Shown here piece by piece: positions 1 through 8,664 of a DNA stretch of 64,000 nt. The notes below the pieces were generated by a model, which was not told where the DNA came from, searched no databases, and worked only from the letters and a program-made list of their open reading frames with translations. A program made the translations under genes and the position numbers. Position 1 is the first letter of the stretch; every line of letters starts with the position of its first letter. Source of the stretch: Fervidibacillus halotolerans (GTDB lineage Bacteria > Bacillota > Bacilli > Bacillales > Caldibacillaceae). The DNA lies in contig NZ_CP106877.1 of the NCBI RefSeq assembly GCF_026547205.1, positions 186,001 through 250,000 of the forward strand. The letters run 5' to 3'.

Positions 1-474
1 TTCATTTTTCGTCAATTCAACGGTCCCACGTTCATTGGTGACCGTGTTTTTATTCGGATCGATCTTTGCCCCACACCACGTTTTTATATGGATTTTTTCA
101 CTGCTGTTGTAATTGTACGTTCGACGAAGCAATGCTTGGATTTTAGCGATCAGTACGTCGAAGTGGAATGGCTTTTGAACGAAATCATCCGCACCGAGTT
201 GCATGGCCATTACCATATCCATCGGATGATCCCTAGATGAAAGAAAAATAATCGGAACTTTAGAATGGGAACGGATCATTCGGCACCAATGAAAGCCATC
301 GAATTTTGGTAGTTGTATATCGATGATAACAAGATCCGGTTGAATTATGATGAACTCGTCTAAAACTTTGTCGAAGTTTTCCACACCATACACATCATAG
401 GACCATTGGGATAAGCGGGTTTTTATTTCGTTAAAAAGGGTAAGGTCGTCTTCAATAATCAATATTTTAAACAA
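1..474 (-). CDS. bceR: Response regulator, BceR-like (OmpR family), 3' part missing
   Basis: The reverse strand encodes 158 codons from a TTG at 474 and is still open at the window edge. The product begins LFKILIIEDD and carries the receiver-domain acidic pair, the phospho-acceptor Asp in LVIIDIQLPKFDGF, and the conserved Lys in FVQKPFHFD. The stretch WCRMIRSHSKVPIIFLSS strongly resembles B. subtilis BceR as I remember it. The C-terminal winged helix would lie off the left edge. BceR partners a histidine kinase and the BceAB transporter in sensing cell-wall antibiotics; those genes would be outside the window. The TTG is chosen because GGGTGG lies about 8 nt upstream. The family call is firm, the exact paralogue is inferred. 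Confidence 0.82.
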   Translation of the reverse strand, partial: MFKILIIEDDLTLFNEIKTRLSQWSYDVYGVENFDKVLDEFIIIQPDLVIIDIQLPKFDGFHWCRMIRSHSKVPIIFLSSRDHPMDMVMAMQLGADDFVQKPFHFDVLIAKIQALLRRTYNYNSSEKIHIKTWCGAKIDPNKNTVTNERGTVELTKNE

Positions 475-818
475 TGATTTTCACCACCCTTTTTCCAATT
501 TGATTGTGAATTTCGTCCACATTTTATATGAATCAATTGATTTTACCATTTCGATAAAAAGCTGTAACGAAAACAAGCATGATGAAAGGAGAAAATCTTA
601 TCTTCTTATATTTTAAATTTTTTTGAATGGGATAGCAAAAAAATATTGAAAGGACAAAAAACGTTGGAATGAAGGATTAATTGTTAAAAAAAGCGGCTGC
701 AAATATAACATTTGTGGGGAAGGATATTTTTCTGTAAAAAATTGTGAAACTATTATCATGGATTTCCTATATAATAGAAAGAGGGGTTCGAATCCTTTGA
801 AGGACAAGGAGTGGAAAA
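475..818. other. Intergenic region between bceR-like gene and yidA
   Basis: The region is AT-rich and carries the divergent promoters. A TATAAT at 770-775 points toward the phosphatase gene, but no convincing -35 sits 16-18 bp upstream. No credible gene is seen. Confidence 0.4.
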
Positions 819-1646
819 ATGTATAAATTGATTGCAATCGACATTGATGGAACGTTAATAAATGATGAACATGAAGTAACAGAGGAAGTATATACGGCTA
901 TTCAATTAGCTCGAGCGCAGGGTGTGAAAGTTGTTCTCTGTACGGGTCGCCCGATCGGAGGCGTTGAACCATATATTGAAAGGCTGCAATTGAATGAGAA
1001 GGATGATTTTGTCATCACTTATAATGGTGCACTCATCCAAAATACGAATACAAAGGAGGTTGTTTCCCAACAATCTTTGAATTACGATGATTTGAAACGG
1101 ATCTATGAATTAAGTATCGAATTGAATTCACCGATGCATTTTTTCGATACGGAAAGGATGTATACGCCGAATAAGGATATTAGTAAATATACGATTTACG
1201 AAACGAGTATTACAAAAGTGCCCCTTCATTACCGAACGATTTCAGAGATTCCAAAGGATATTGTCATACCGAAAATCATGTTAATTGACGAGCCGGAAAA
1301 GTTGAAAAAGACCATTGCAGCCATTCCCGATTCCATTCGTGAAAACTATGCCCTCGTCCAAAGTATGCCGTTTTTTTATGAAATTCTCCATAAAAACGTC
1401 AGTAAAGGAAATGCAGTGAAGCAATTGGCAGAATTACTGAACATAAGACGGGAAGAAGTAATGGCAATAGGTGATAACGGAAACGATTTTAGCATGATTG
1501 AATATGCTGGTTGTGGTGTTGCGATGGAAAATGCAATCCCCGAATTGAAGCAGATAGCAGATTACATTACTTTATCAAATAATGAGCATGGGGTTGCAAG
1601 GGCGATTGAAAAATTCGTGCTTAAAAAGGATCATCTTTTCATTTGA
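819..1646 (+). CDS. yidA: Cof-type HAD-IIB sugar-phosphate phosphatase (YidA-like)
   Basis: The 275-residue product is a cytosolic HAD-superfamily phosphatase of the Cof/YidA type, which dephosphorylates small sugar phosphates. Motif I is IAIDIDGT with the nucleophile Asp8 and general acid Asp10. Motif II Thr lies in VVLCTGRP (about residue 48). The Lys of motif III lies near 196 in VSKGNAVKQL, and motif IV is GDNGNDFSMI near 219. The segment ITYNGALIQN and the length match E. coli YidA. AAGGAG precedes the ATG. It appears monocistronic; the following gene is convergent. The natural substrate cannot be read from sequence. Confidence 0.88.
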   Translation: MYKLIAIDIDGTLINDEHEVTEEVYTAIQLARAQGVKVVLCTGRPIGGVEPYIERLQLNEKDDFVITYNGALIQNTNTKEVVSQQSLNYDDLKRIYELSIELNSPMHFFDTERMYTPNKDISKYTIYETSITKVPLHYRTISEIPKDIVIPKIMLIDEPEKLKKTIAAIPDSIRENYALVQSMPFFYEILHKNVSKGNAVKQLAELLNIRREEVMAIGDNGNDFSMIEYAGCGVAMENAIPELKQIADYITLSNNEHGVARAIEKFVLKKDHLFI

Positions 1647-1763
1647 TGAGTATATTTGCCGATCTTTTCCATGCAAAAAACCTTCTCAATTCGATGGTTG
1701 ATTATGTTGCGAACGGTTGAAAAGGGAAAGGTACCTTGGAAATTGGTGAAAAAACAATCGGAC

Positions 1764-1797
1764 AAAAAAGGTTGGGCGAATCGATGGGCCCAACCTA
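1764..1797 (-). terminator. Rho-independent terminator of the DMT transporter gene
   Basis: An AGGTTGGGC / GCCCAACCT stem (1770-1778 with 1788-1796) is followed on the reverse strand by a run of six T, about 85 bp past the stop of the leftward gene. The forward strand has only a weak T run, so it may also slow read-through from yidA. Confidence 0.75.
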
Positions 1798-1880
1798 TTT
1801 GTAAATGCATGTTTAAAAATTCAATTGGTCAAAAACTTTGGAGAAACTTGCTTTATTTATTACAGTTTTGGATATTTAAA

Positions 1881-2786
1881 TTACAATTCATCCGCTATTC
1901 CAAGGACTGCGATTCCAAGCATGACGATTGCAATAATGATATAGTGGGTTCTGCTTAATTTTTCTTTCAAAAAGATGCGGGAAAGAATTACGGAAAAAAT
2001 ACTGTATGAAGCAATTAGTGGTGCTGCGATAATCGCATTTTTCGCCATTGCAAAAACGTAGAAAAACTGTCCGGCTGTCTCAAGTATCGCTGCCGTTCCT
2101 TTATCCCGTTCTGAGAACACGTTGAATTTCACACGTTTTACTTTTAAAAAGATGAAAGAAACAACAGCACAAATTAAAAATGTGTATTCATATGCAATTA
2201 ATGCCGCATCTTCACTAATTAATTGGAGTTCATCCAAATAGATCCCATCTGCGAAGGTTCCTAAACCATCGAATATTGCATAAAGAATCGGGAACGTAAT
2301 GGCTAGTACGCCAATTTGATATTTTTTATCGATTTGTTGAGATTGGGACCGTAACACTTGGTTTTGGATTTTCTTTTCTAAAATGGCAAGGGTAATAACG
2401 CCAATCGTTACAATTGCCACCCCTAAAATATCAAAAATACCTAAATCTTGCGGGAAAAAAATAAAAAGCAAGACAGCTGTCATCGCACCGGAAGAGTTTT
2501 GAACGGGAGAAGCGATGGAAAGTTCTATGTAACGAAGACCTACATAACCAATGGTCATCGATAAAATATAGAGAGCTGAAACAGGTAAATATCGGACAAT
2601 TTCAATTGGATCGAACTGAATGCCTTTAATGAGCATATATCCGGTGGCATGAAGACCCATGACTAAGCCGACCATAATGACGATTTTTAGATGACTATAT
2701 CGATCGTCAGGATCTGAGCCCCTTTTATAAAATAAATCTGCACCTCCCCATGCTAGAGCAGTTAATAAAGAAAAAAGAAACCACAT
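1881..2786 (-). CDS. DMT superfamily (EamA-type) transporter
   Basis: The roughly 301-residue integral membrane protein has about ten hydrophobic helices in two similar halves, separated by a charged linker near residues 145-170 (LEKKIQNQVLRSQSQQ). This is the usual architecture of EamA/DMT metabolite exporters. The first helix contains WGGADLFYKRG, a pattern common in these proteins. The ATG at 2786 is preferred over the ATG two codons upstream because AGGAG is then 8 nt away. Its cargo is unknown. It reads away from ctaB and ends in the hairpin at 1764-1797. Confidence 0.75.
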   Translation of the reverse strand: MWFLFSLLTALAWGGADLFYKRGSDPDDRYSHLKIVIMVGLVMGLHATGYMLIKGIQFDPIEIVRYLPVSALYILSMTIGYVGLRYIELSIASPVQNSSGAMTAVLLFIFFPQDLGIFDILGVAIVTIGVITLAILEKKIQNQVLRSQSQQIDKKYQIGVLAITFPILYAIFDGLGTFADGIYLDELQLISEDAALIAYEYTFLICAVVSFIFLKVKRVKFNVFSERDKGTAAILETAGQFFYVFAMAKNAIIAAPLIASYSIFSVILSRIFLKEKLSRTHYIIIAIVMLGIAVLGIADEL

Positions 2787-3132
2787 GTGCATTACTCCTT
2801 TGCTAAAAATAGAATGAATAAAAACGAAGAAATAAAAATATGAAACTCTAAAATTATATACGATTTAAAAAACAAATTCAATTTGAATTTGGATGGAGAC
2901 GAGTCATTGGGAAATTTTTCAATCGTTGAGGAAATCTACGGAAAAAGAAGGAAAGACTACTACGAAATCGATGGTTTTCCTTGCGTTGATCGATTGGTCT
3001 CTTCAGATTTTTTCCTTTTGAAAAGACCTAAATATGTGAAGAATTCTGTTTTCTAGATAATGCGGGACATACGTGTTAAAATAAATTGAACACATTATTA
3101 TCTTTTATACTATACAAAAGGGGTTTACGCAT
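2787..3132. other. Divergent promoter region between DMT gene and ctaB
   Basis: This AT-rich region contains a possible ctaB promoter: TTGAAC at 3086-3091 and TACTAT at 3108-3113 with 16 bp spacing, followed by AAGGGG before the ATG. No gene or clear operator palindrome was found. Confidence 0.35.
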
Positions 3133-4065
3133 ATGGAAAATAAGCTCCCAATTCATTCAAATACGGTCGTTAAGTCGTCAACGAATCAAAACAATGTCGG
3201 ATTTGTCCGTTTTCTTTTGGATTTAAAATTGCTCGTCAAAGGGAAAGTATTAGTGGCCAATGTGATGCCTGTTTTTACCGGCTTTTGGCTTGCGTTATTT
3301 TTCACCAATCAGTCGATTAGTTCCCATTGGTCCTTATTATTCATAACCTTAGTTGGAAGTACACTCGTTATTTCTGGAGCTTTAATGCTAAACAATTGGT
3401 ATGAAGTTGACTTGGATGCGAAAATGGAGCGAACGAAAAGTCGACCGACTGTAACTGGTCATTTTTCGTTAAACTCGGTTCTATGGATGGGAATCGGGGT
3501 TTCGGTTGTCGGTTTTGTCCTGATGGCGTTTACTACCTTCGAGGCATTGGTTTATTCTTTCCTTGGCTGGTTCGTCTATGTCGTCTTGTATACGTTCTGG
3601 TCGAAAAGAAAATATACGCTTAATACGGTAATCGGAAGTGTTTCAGGTGCCTTTACTCCGCTAATTGGGTGGGCTGCGATCGATTCGGCCTTCCATACCG
3701 TACCGATAATTTTCGCTTTCATTTTGTTTATATGGCAAGTTCCCCATACCCTTGCGATAACGATTAAGCGATATGAGGATTATCGGGCAGCGGGAGTTCC
3801 AATGCTTCCGGTCGTCTATGGAATTAACATGGGAAAACGGGTGAACTTTGTTTATATTTTATCACTTTTGCCCTTTCCAATCTTTTTGTTGCCTTCGATG
3901 GGTTTAATCTTTGTCATTTTCACTATTTTATTAAATCTCGTCTGGATTGTTTTAGCCCTTAAAGGATTTTCAACAGATGATGATTACAAATGGGCCCAAC
4001 AAAACTTAGTTTTTTCCCTAAATTACTTGTTTCTAATGTTTCTTGCAGCAATCCTCCTAACATAA
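3133..4065 (+). CDS. ctaB: Protoheme IX farnesyltransferase (heme O synthase)
   Basis: This UbiA-family membrane prenyltransferase transfers farnesyl to heme B to make heme O for terminal oxidases. The 310-residue protein has about eight or nine membrane helices. The first aspartate-rich site reads NNWYEVDLDAKMERTKSRP (about residue 88), the heme O synthase version of NxxxDxxxD. A second polar loop, TIKRYEDYRAAGVPMLP (about 215), matches the family. Heme A synthase ctaA and oxidase genes are not in the window, so this is a detached member of the pathway. The gene ends 5 bp before a hairpin repeat that looks able to terminate transcription. Confidence 0.92.
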   Translation: MENKLPIHSNTVVKSSTNQNNVGFVRFLLDLKLLVKGKVLVANVMPVFTGFWLALFFTNQSISSHWSLLFITLVGSTLVISGALMLNNWYEVDLDAKMERTKSRPTVTGHFSLNSVLWMGIGVSVVGFVLMAFTTFEALVYSFLGWFVYVVLYTFWSKRKYTLNTVIGSVSGAFTPLIGWAAIDSAFHTVPIIFAFILFIWQVPHTLAITIKRYEDYRAAGVPMLPVVYGINMGKRVNFVYILSLLPFPIFLLPSMGLIFVIFTILLNLVWIVLALKGFSTDDDYKWAQQNLVFSLNYLFLMFLAAILLT

Positions 4066-4070
4066 ATAGC

Positions 4071-4160
4071 GGGTCAAGGGGACAGGAACCTTGACCCTTT
4101 TTGTGGGTCAAAGGTGGGTCAAAGGGACGCGAACTTTGGCCCTTTTTTTGATCGAGGGGA
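4071..4160 (+). repeat. REP-like hairpin repeat cluster 1 (after ctaB)
   Basis: The first unit (4071-4097) is a clean hairpin with arms GGGTCAAGG and CCTTGACCC followed by T6. The second has GGGTCAAAG (4104 and again 4115) pairing with CTTTGGCCC (4134-4142), followed by T7. A decayed third unit begins near 4151 (ATCGAGGGGACAG). These belong to the same family as six other clusters in the window and probably double as the ctaB terminator. Confidence 0.8.
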
Positions 4161-4296
4161 CAGCAACCTAATATCTTGTTCATGATAAATATGTAGATTA
4201 AGGAAATCGAAACTTTTTTCTGCATCATTATTTTTGTGATAAAATGAACATATATATCACTTATTCAATTATGTTGGAGTGTTGAGGGGAAGACTT

Positions 4297-4620
4297 ATGC
4301 CTAAACAAAAAAGAGTTCTTAATAACGGACCGAAAATTCAAAGGGAAAAAGAAATTGTAGAAAAAATGATTAAAATCTATTGTCATCGAAAACATCATAC
4401 GGACGAGTTGTGTGGAGAATGTGAAGACTTGAAAAATTATGCCCATAAACGATTGTCCCTTTGTCCCTTCGGTGAGGAAAAAACCGCTTGTTCCAATTGT
4501 TCCGTACACTGTTATCAACCCGTTTATCGTGAAAAAATCAAAATGGTCATGCGATACGCAGGACCTCGAATATTCCTTTATCACCCCATTTATTCCATTA
4601 AACATTTACGAAACAAATAA
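4297..4620 (+). CDS. YgbA-like 'nitrous oxide-stimulated promoter' family protein
   Basis: The 107-residue soluble protein has a conserved Cys/His pattern: YCHRKHH, LCGECEDL, LCPFGEEKTACSNCSVHCY and a C-terminal PRIFLYHPIYSIKHL. This is the signature of the family containing E. coli YgbA, which is linked to nitrosative stress and NsrR control; the biochemical role is not established. The cysteines could bind a metal or Fe-S cluster, which is inference. The ATG at 4297 is chosen over an upstream in-frame GTG because GAGGGG lies 7 nt before it. Repeat clusters flank it on both sides. Confidence 0.8.
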   Translation: MPKQKRVLNNGPKIQREKEIVEKMIKIYCHRKHHTDELCGECEDLKNYAHKRLSLCPFGEEKTACSNCSVHCYQPVYREKIKMVMRYAGPRIFLYHPIYSIKHLRNK

Positions 4621-4654
4621 CTTTTAGAAAAAGGTAATTCCGAGATTCGACGGT

Positions 4655-4715
4655 GGGTCGAGGTTCCGGTTCTTTTGGCTCAGGGTGGGCCAAGGTTCCG
4701 GTTCTTTTGTTCCGC
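4655..4715 (+). repeat. REP-like hairpin repeat cluster 2 (upstream of RAYT)
   Basis: There are two direct units. The first (4655-4681) reads GGGTCGAGGTTCCGG then TTCTTTTGGCTC. The second (4687-4715) reads GGGCCAAGGTTCCGG then TTCTTTTGTTCC. The ends can pair as an imperfect hairpin. The cluster lies upstream of the transposase gene and abuts a possible promoter at 4718. Confidence 0.8.
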
Positions 4716-4717
4716 GG

Positions 4718-4746
4718 TTGACAAAATATTAGAATGTTCGTAAAAT
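4718..4746 (+). promoter_or_regulatory. Candidate sigma-A promoter for the RAYT gene
   Basis: A perfect -35 TTGACA (4718-4723) is followed after exactly 17 bp by TAAAAT (4741-4746). Transcription would run toward the transposase with a leader of about 315 nt. The leader (4755-5068) is AT-rich and shows no gene or strong fold that I can recognise. Confidence 0.5.
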
Positions 4747-5068
4747 ATCAACAAGATTAACGTCCACTATTTATTCCTGCCCATTATATTTGATTTTTGT
4801 TCATGTTTTTATCAATTTCACTTTCTATTCTTTTTCCATCCCGGTAGAAAGAAGAGTCTAGGACCGTTTTAAATTTTTAAAGGCTTATTCCTTTGATTCC
4901 ACTGACATTCCCTTCAGTTCCTGCCCATCCTTTTGCTATTCCTTTCATCCCTTAAAATTATTTCCATTGAAAATAAATTTGCCATCCAAAAAGAAAGAGT
5001 GTGCTATATATGATTGGTACATTTCATCCTAATAAAATTGATGAGTTTATTGTGGAGGTGATGTGCCA

Positions 5069-5827
5069 TTGCCTAGAAAACCTAGGGCTAAAAGTAGTAC
5101 CCAAGTGTATCATATTATGACCAGAGGGATTAATCGACAGACTATTTTTGAAGAAGAAAAAGATAAGTACAAATACCTATCAATTCTAAAAAAATATAAA
5201 ACGGAATTTAATTTTGAGCTATATGCCTATTGTTTGATGGACAACCATGTACACCTTTTAATAAAAGAATCAAAGGATGCGACGATTTCAGAAATAATGA
5301 AACGAATGAATGTTAGTTATGTGTTTTGGTATAACAAAAAATATGAACGAACGGGCCCCCTATTCCAAGATCGATTTAAAAGTGAAAATGTGGAATCGCT
5401 ATCGTATTTTCGAACTGTTCTTCGTTATATTCACCAAAATCCGTTGAAAGCTGGTATTGAAAATTCAATTTTTCATTGTAAGTGGACCAGTATTAAAGAA
5501 TATGTGTCCACCCCTTTTTTGATTGATACGGAACCGGTACTAAAGCTTTTTTCTCCAAACAAGGAAGAAGCACTGGAACAATTGATAACGTTTATGAAAG
5601 AAGAAAATGATGACGAATGTATGGATGATTTTCCGAAACTGACAGACCAAGAGGTAAAAAAACAATTATACTTCCTTGGAGTTAGAAATAAATCTGAACT
5701 TCAACGGTTGGATAAAACGAGTCGCAATGCAATTTTATTGAAGTTGAAAAACACGAAAGGAATTTCGATCAATCAACTAGCGAGATTAACTGGCATTTCC
5801 AAAAGTGTAATACAAAGAATCAAATAG
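5069..5827 (+). CDS. REP-associated tyrosine transposase (RAYT, Y1 family)
   Basis: The 252-residue protein is a Y1 HUH nuclease of the IS200-like superfamily. The metal-binding HUH pair is H60/H62 in LMDNHVHLLI and the candidate catalytic tyrosine is Y120 in VLRYIHQNP. The N-terminus MPRKPRAK, the segment HIMTRGINRQ and the motif GPLFQDRFKSE are typical of RAYTs rather than mobile IS200 TnpA. A C-terminal extension contains a likely helix-turn-helix (INQLARLTGISKSVIQRIK), a common add-on in this group. GGAGGTG lies 8 nt before the TTG start at 5069; an in-frame GTG at 5063 is too close. No tnpB is adjacent. Clusters of one hairpin repeat flank the gene, as expected for the RAYT/REP partnership, in which the protein handles single-stranded hairpins. 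Confidence 0.88.
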   Translation: MPRKPRAKSSTQVYHIMTRGINRQTIFEEEKDKYKYLSILKKYKTEFNFELYAYCLMDNHVHLLIKESKDATISEIMKRMNVSYVFWYNKKYERTGPLFQDRFKSENVESLSYFRTVLRYIHQNPLKAGIENSIFHCKWTSIKEYVSTPFLIDTEPVLKLFSPNKEEALEQLITFMKEENDDECMDDFPKLTDQEVKKQLYFLGVRNKSELQRLDKTSRNAILLKLKNTKGISINQLARLTGISKSVIQRIK

Positions 5828-5828
5828 A

Positions 5829-5871
5829 GGGTCAAGGTTCCGAGGGTCAAGGTTCCGGTTCTTTTGTCCCA
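5829..5871 (+). repeat. REP-like hairpin repeat cluster 3 (immediately after RAYT)
   Basis: It starts 1 bp after the transposase stop codon. A truncated unit (GGGTCAAGGTTCCGA) is followed by a complete one (GGGTCAAGGTTCCGG then TTCTTTTGTCCCA). The complete unit is the best match to the window-wide consensus. Confidence 0.85.
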
Positions 5872-5964
5872 CTCGTGCTAAGCTAATAAAATGAATATAT
5901 ATACTATTCAAAAAGATATGAAGTTTATTATAATAATAATTGAATTATTTAAGGGGGTGGGAGA

Positions 5965-7566
5965 ATGAAAAGGGAACAATTGATTGCTCCAGAATTTTAT
6001 AATTTTGCAAAGGAGGTGGAAAAGTACGCCGAAGATTCAAACCGAGTCGCAATTAAATTTGTTAGCTCAGAGGATGAATATACGGAAGTTACCTATAAAG
6101 AATTACTTACATGGACGAACCGATATGCAAATGCGTTAAAAAGGGAAGGTTTGAAAAAGGGTGATCGTGTTCTTCTAATCGTTCCGAAATCCGTTGAAAG
6201 TTACTATTTGTATTTAGCTTGTATAAAATCAGGTATCGTCATCATTCCTTGTTCAGAAATGTTACGAGCGAAGGATTTAAGTTACCGTATACATCATTCG
6301 GAAGCAAAAGCGGTAATTGCATACGATCATCTAACGGAAGAAATCGATAAAATTGAAGAGGAAATGCCGAGTCTTCAGAAAAAATTGACGGTGGGAACAA
6401 AAGAAGTTCCGGGATGGGATTCATTGACAAAAATAGCGGAAATTGAAAGCGTATATTTTGAAGCGGAGAAAACGAAAAGGGATGAAATGGCTCTTTTACC
6501 TTATACTTCCGGTACAACGGGAAATCCAAAAGCAGTTGTACATAATCATGGTTGGCCCTTTAGTCATTTACAAATCGCATCACAAATGTGGCTGAATGTA
6601 AAAGAGACGGATACCGTTTGGGCAACCGCTGCTCCGGGGTGGCAAAAATGGGTATGGAGTCCGTTTGTATCAGCAATTGGTTTAGGAGCCACTGCCTTTG
6701 TTTATGGAGGAAAATTCGATCCAGAAAAATATTTGCAATTGATGGAAACATATGAAATTAATGTGCTTTGTTGTACACCGACGGAATATCGCTTTATGGC
6801 CAAATTGAATGATCTGTCCCGTTTTTCTTTAAAAAGCTTGCGAAGTGCAGTTTCTGCAGGGGAACCTTTAAATGCTCAAATCATTTCTACATTTAAAAAT
6901 TATTTTAATATAGATGTGCGTGATGGATATGGTCAAACGGAAAATACATTACTCGTGGGGAATTTACCCGGTGAAAAAATTAAACCTGGTTCGATGGGGA
7001 AACCGATGCCAGGATACATTATTGAAATTATCGATGAAGAAGGAAATCCCGTGAAACCAGGGGAAGTGGGAGATATTGCAGTGCATAAAAGTTCCCCTGC
7101 ACTTTTCCAAGAATACTTTAAAGATCCTGAACGGACAAATATGGCATTTCGAGGGGATTGGTATTTAACCGGTGACCAGGCGAAAAAGGATGAAGACGGT
7201 TACTTCTGGTATGAAGGTAGAAGGGATGATATTATCATCAGTTCAGGATATACGATCGGTCCCTTTGAAGTAGAAGATGCTTTAACGAAACATCCAAATG
7301 TCCGTGAATGTGCGGTCGTAGCAAGTCCTGAACCGGAAAGGGGTTCTGTCGTCAAAGCCTTTATCGTTTTACGCGATCCATCCATTCCAAAAAATGAAGA
7401 ATTAGTAAAAGATATTCAGGATCACGTAAAACGGCTAACAGCACCTTATAAATACCCGCGAAAAATTGAATTTGTCGATGAATTGCCGAAAACGACATCA
7501 GGAAAAATCCGACGGGTTGAATTGAGAAAAATGGAAATGGAAAAGGTAAAGGAAATTCGACAATAG
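5965..7566 (+). CDS. mbcS: Acyl-CoA synthetase, AMP-forming (MbcS/YtcI-like)
   Basis: The 533-residue cytosolic ANL-superfamily enzyme activates a carboxylic acid to acyl-AMP and then acyl-CoA. The P-loop-like motif YTSGTTGNPKAVVH (about 179), the adenine motif DGYGQTENT (about 319), the hinge YLTGDQAKKDEDGYFWYEGR (about 395) and the catalytic lysine in PKTTSGKIRRVELR (about 513) are all present. Length and the N-terminus APEFYNFAKEVEKYAED resemble B. subtilis YtcI, now called MbcS for branched short-chain acids. It is shorter than acetyl-CoA synthetases (about 570-650). GGGGGTGGGAG precedes the ATG. Substrate is inferred from resemblance only. Confidence 0.8.
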   Translation: MKREQLIAPEFYNFAKEVEKYAEDSNRVAIKFVSSEDEYTEVTYKELLTWTNRYANALKREGLKKGDRVLLIVPKSVESYYLYLACIKSGIVIIPCSEMLRAKDLSYRIHHSEAKAVIAYDHLTEEIDKIEEEMPSLQKKLTVGTKEVPGWDSLTKIAEIESVYFEAEKTKRDEMALLPYTSGTTGNPKAVVHNHGWPFSHLQIASQMWLNVKETDTVWATAAPGWQKWVWSPFVSAIGLGATAFVYGGKFDPEKYLQLMETYEINVLCCTPTEYRFMAKLNDLSRFSLKSLRSAVSAGEPLNAQIISTFKNYFNIDVRDGYGQTENTLLVGNLPGEKIKPGSMGKPMPGYIIEIIDEEGNPVKPGEVGDIAVHKSSPALFQEYFKDPERTNMAFRGDWYLTGDQAKKDEDGYFWYEGRRDDIIISSGYTIGPFEVEDALTKHPNVRECAVVASPEPERGSVVKAFIVLRDPSIPKNEELVKDIQDHVKRLTAPYKYPRKIEFVDELPKTTSGKIRRVELRKMEMEKVKEIRQ

Positions 7567-7608
7567 AAAAATCGGTTTTCGTCTTTTTTAAAAAAGCTCC
7601 AACTAAGG

Positions 7609-7648
7609 AAAACCCATGGTTGCAAATTGTAGCACCCATGGGTTTTAA
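7609..7648 (+). terminator. Terminator after mbcS
   Basis: AAACCCATGG and CCCATGGGTTT form a strong inverted repeat around a 15-nt loop, about 45 bp after the stop codon. A short T run follows. Confidence 0.65.
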
Positions 7649-7654
7649 ATTTGC

Positions 7655-7850
7655 GGGTCAAGGTCCCCGATGTGGGTCGAGGTTCCGGTTCTTTTGGTCC
7701 ACTTCGGTTCATAGTGGGTCAAGGTTCATAGTGGGTCAAGGTTCATAGTGGGTCAAGGTTCCGGTTCTTTTGTCCCAGTAGTGTCCTATAGTGGGTCAAG
7801 GTTCCGGTTCTTTTGTCCCAGTTTCTTTGTCCCAGTAGTGTCCTATAGTC
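7655..7850 (+). repeat. REP-like repeat cluster 4, expanded array
   Basis: This is the longest cluster, about 196 bp between convergent mbcS and trhA. It contains at least three full units (starting near 7673, 7749 and 7794), a truncated first unit at 7655, and an inner tandem of a 17-bp piece (TTCATAGTGGGTCAAGG) repeated three times. The segment TTTGTCCCAGTAGTGTCC also occurs twice. The pattern suggests local amplification by slippage or copying. Confidence 0.85.
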
Positions 7851-7872
7851 GGAGAGATGTTTGGTCCTATCA

Positions 7873-8520
7873 TCAAATGACATATAGAAACACAGAAAGG
7901 AAATGGAAGAAGCTTCCTAACAAAATAAAAATGTGAAAAATTTCATGGTAGCCTAAATAGTTAAAGGCTAAAATTTTCGGTTTAATCCCGTAAATGACGC
8001 CACCAATTGTATAAAAAATACCACCGAGCACTAATAAAACCAATCCACCCCGTTCCAATGAGTTTGCTAACGGTGAAATAAAGAAAATGACCATCCATCC
8101 CATGGCCAGGTAGATTGCCGTTGAAAGCCACCGGGGGCAATGGAACCATACCATTTTAAAAACGACTCCGCAAACAGCAAGGATACTGATCATCAAAAAT
8201 AGAAACCATCCTTGAGGTCCTTGTAGGCTAATTAAACAAAATGGAGCATATGTGCCAGCGATTAATATAAAAATCATCGAATGGTCAAGTTTACGCAAAA
8301 AAGCAATCACTTTTTCCTTTGCAATTACCATATGATAAGTTGCTGAAGCTGAATAAAGAAGAATCATACTCATCCCAAAAACGATAACGGCAAAAATAGC
8401 AATACCTGATCCGCTTTCCGCAGTTGCTTTCATGACCATCGCCAATAATGCAATAAAAGCGAAAATAGCTCCTCCCAAATGAGTTAATCCATTTATCGGT
8501 TCTCTTATATAATCACCCAT
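7873..8520 (-). CDS. trhA: Hemolysin III / PAQR family membrane protein
   Basis: The 215-residue protein has seven predicted membrane helices. It carries the family's His motifs: GLTHLGG near the N-terminus, SATYHM in the second helix region, KLDHSMIFILIAGTYAPF, and YHEIFHIFILLGSFFHF at the C-terminus. These conserved His/Asp/Ser residues form the metal site of the PAQR/hemolysin III fold. Bacterial members are linked to membrane-lipid homeostasis, and the hemolysin name is historical. ATG 8520 is chosen because AGGGG lies 8 nt upstream; an in-frame GTG three codons earlier overlaps that site. Confidence 0.85.
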   Translation of the reverse strand: MGDYIREPINGLTHLGGAIFAFIALLAMVMKATAESGSGIAIFAVIVFGMSMILLYSASATYHMVIAKEKVIAFLRKLDHSMIFILIAGTYAPFCLISLQGPQGWFLFLMISILAVCGVVFKMVWFHCPRWLSTAIYLAMGWMVIFFISPLANSLERGGLVLLVLGGIFYTIGGVIYGIKPKILAFNYLGYHEIFHIFILLGSFFHFLSVFLYVI

Positions 8521-8664
8521 CGAAAACACCCCTTATTACAAAATGTAGTTTTTTAAACTATATATAATAATATATATATTATAAAATAAAGTCAACATTT
8601 ACTTTTGTTAAAGTTATTATTACAATTAGTTATAGTGAAATAAATTTACTGTCTTGGAGGGAGA

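Noticed and set aside
742..775. TTGTGA and TATAAT as a yidA promoter
   Set aside because: The spacing is 22 bp, too long for a normal sigma-A promoter.
1656..1958. 100-codon frame after yidA
   Set aside because: It runs through the terminator of the opposite gene and into that gene, has no ribosome site and resembles no protein.
5069..5871. Complete IS200/IS605 insertion sequence
   Set aside because: There is no tnpB and no left/right end pair bounding the gene. The RAYT-type N-terminus and dispersed repeats fit a RAYT better.
7655..7850. Possible CRISPR-like array
   Set aside because: Units are hairpin repeats of uneven length with a nested 17-bp tandem, spacers are not unique or regular, and no cas gene is present.
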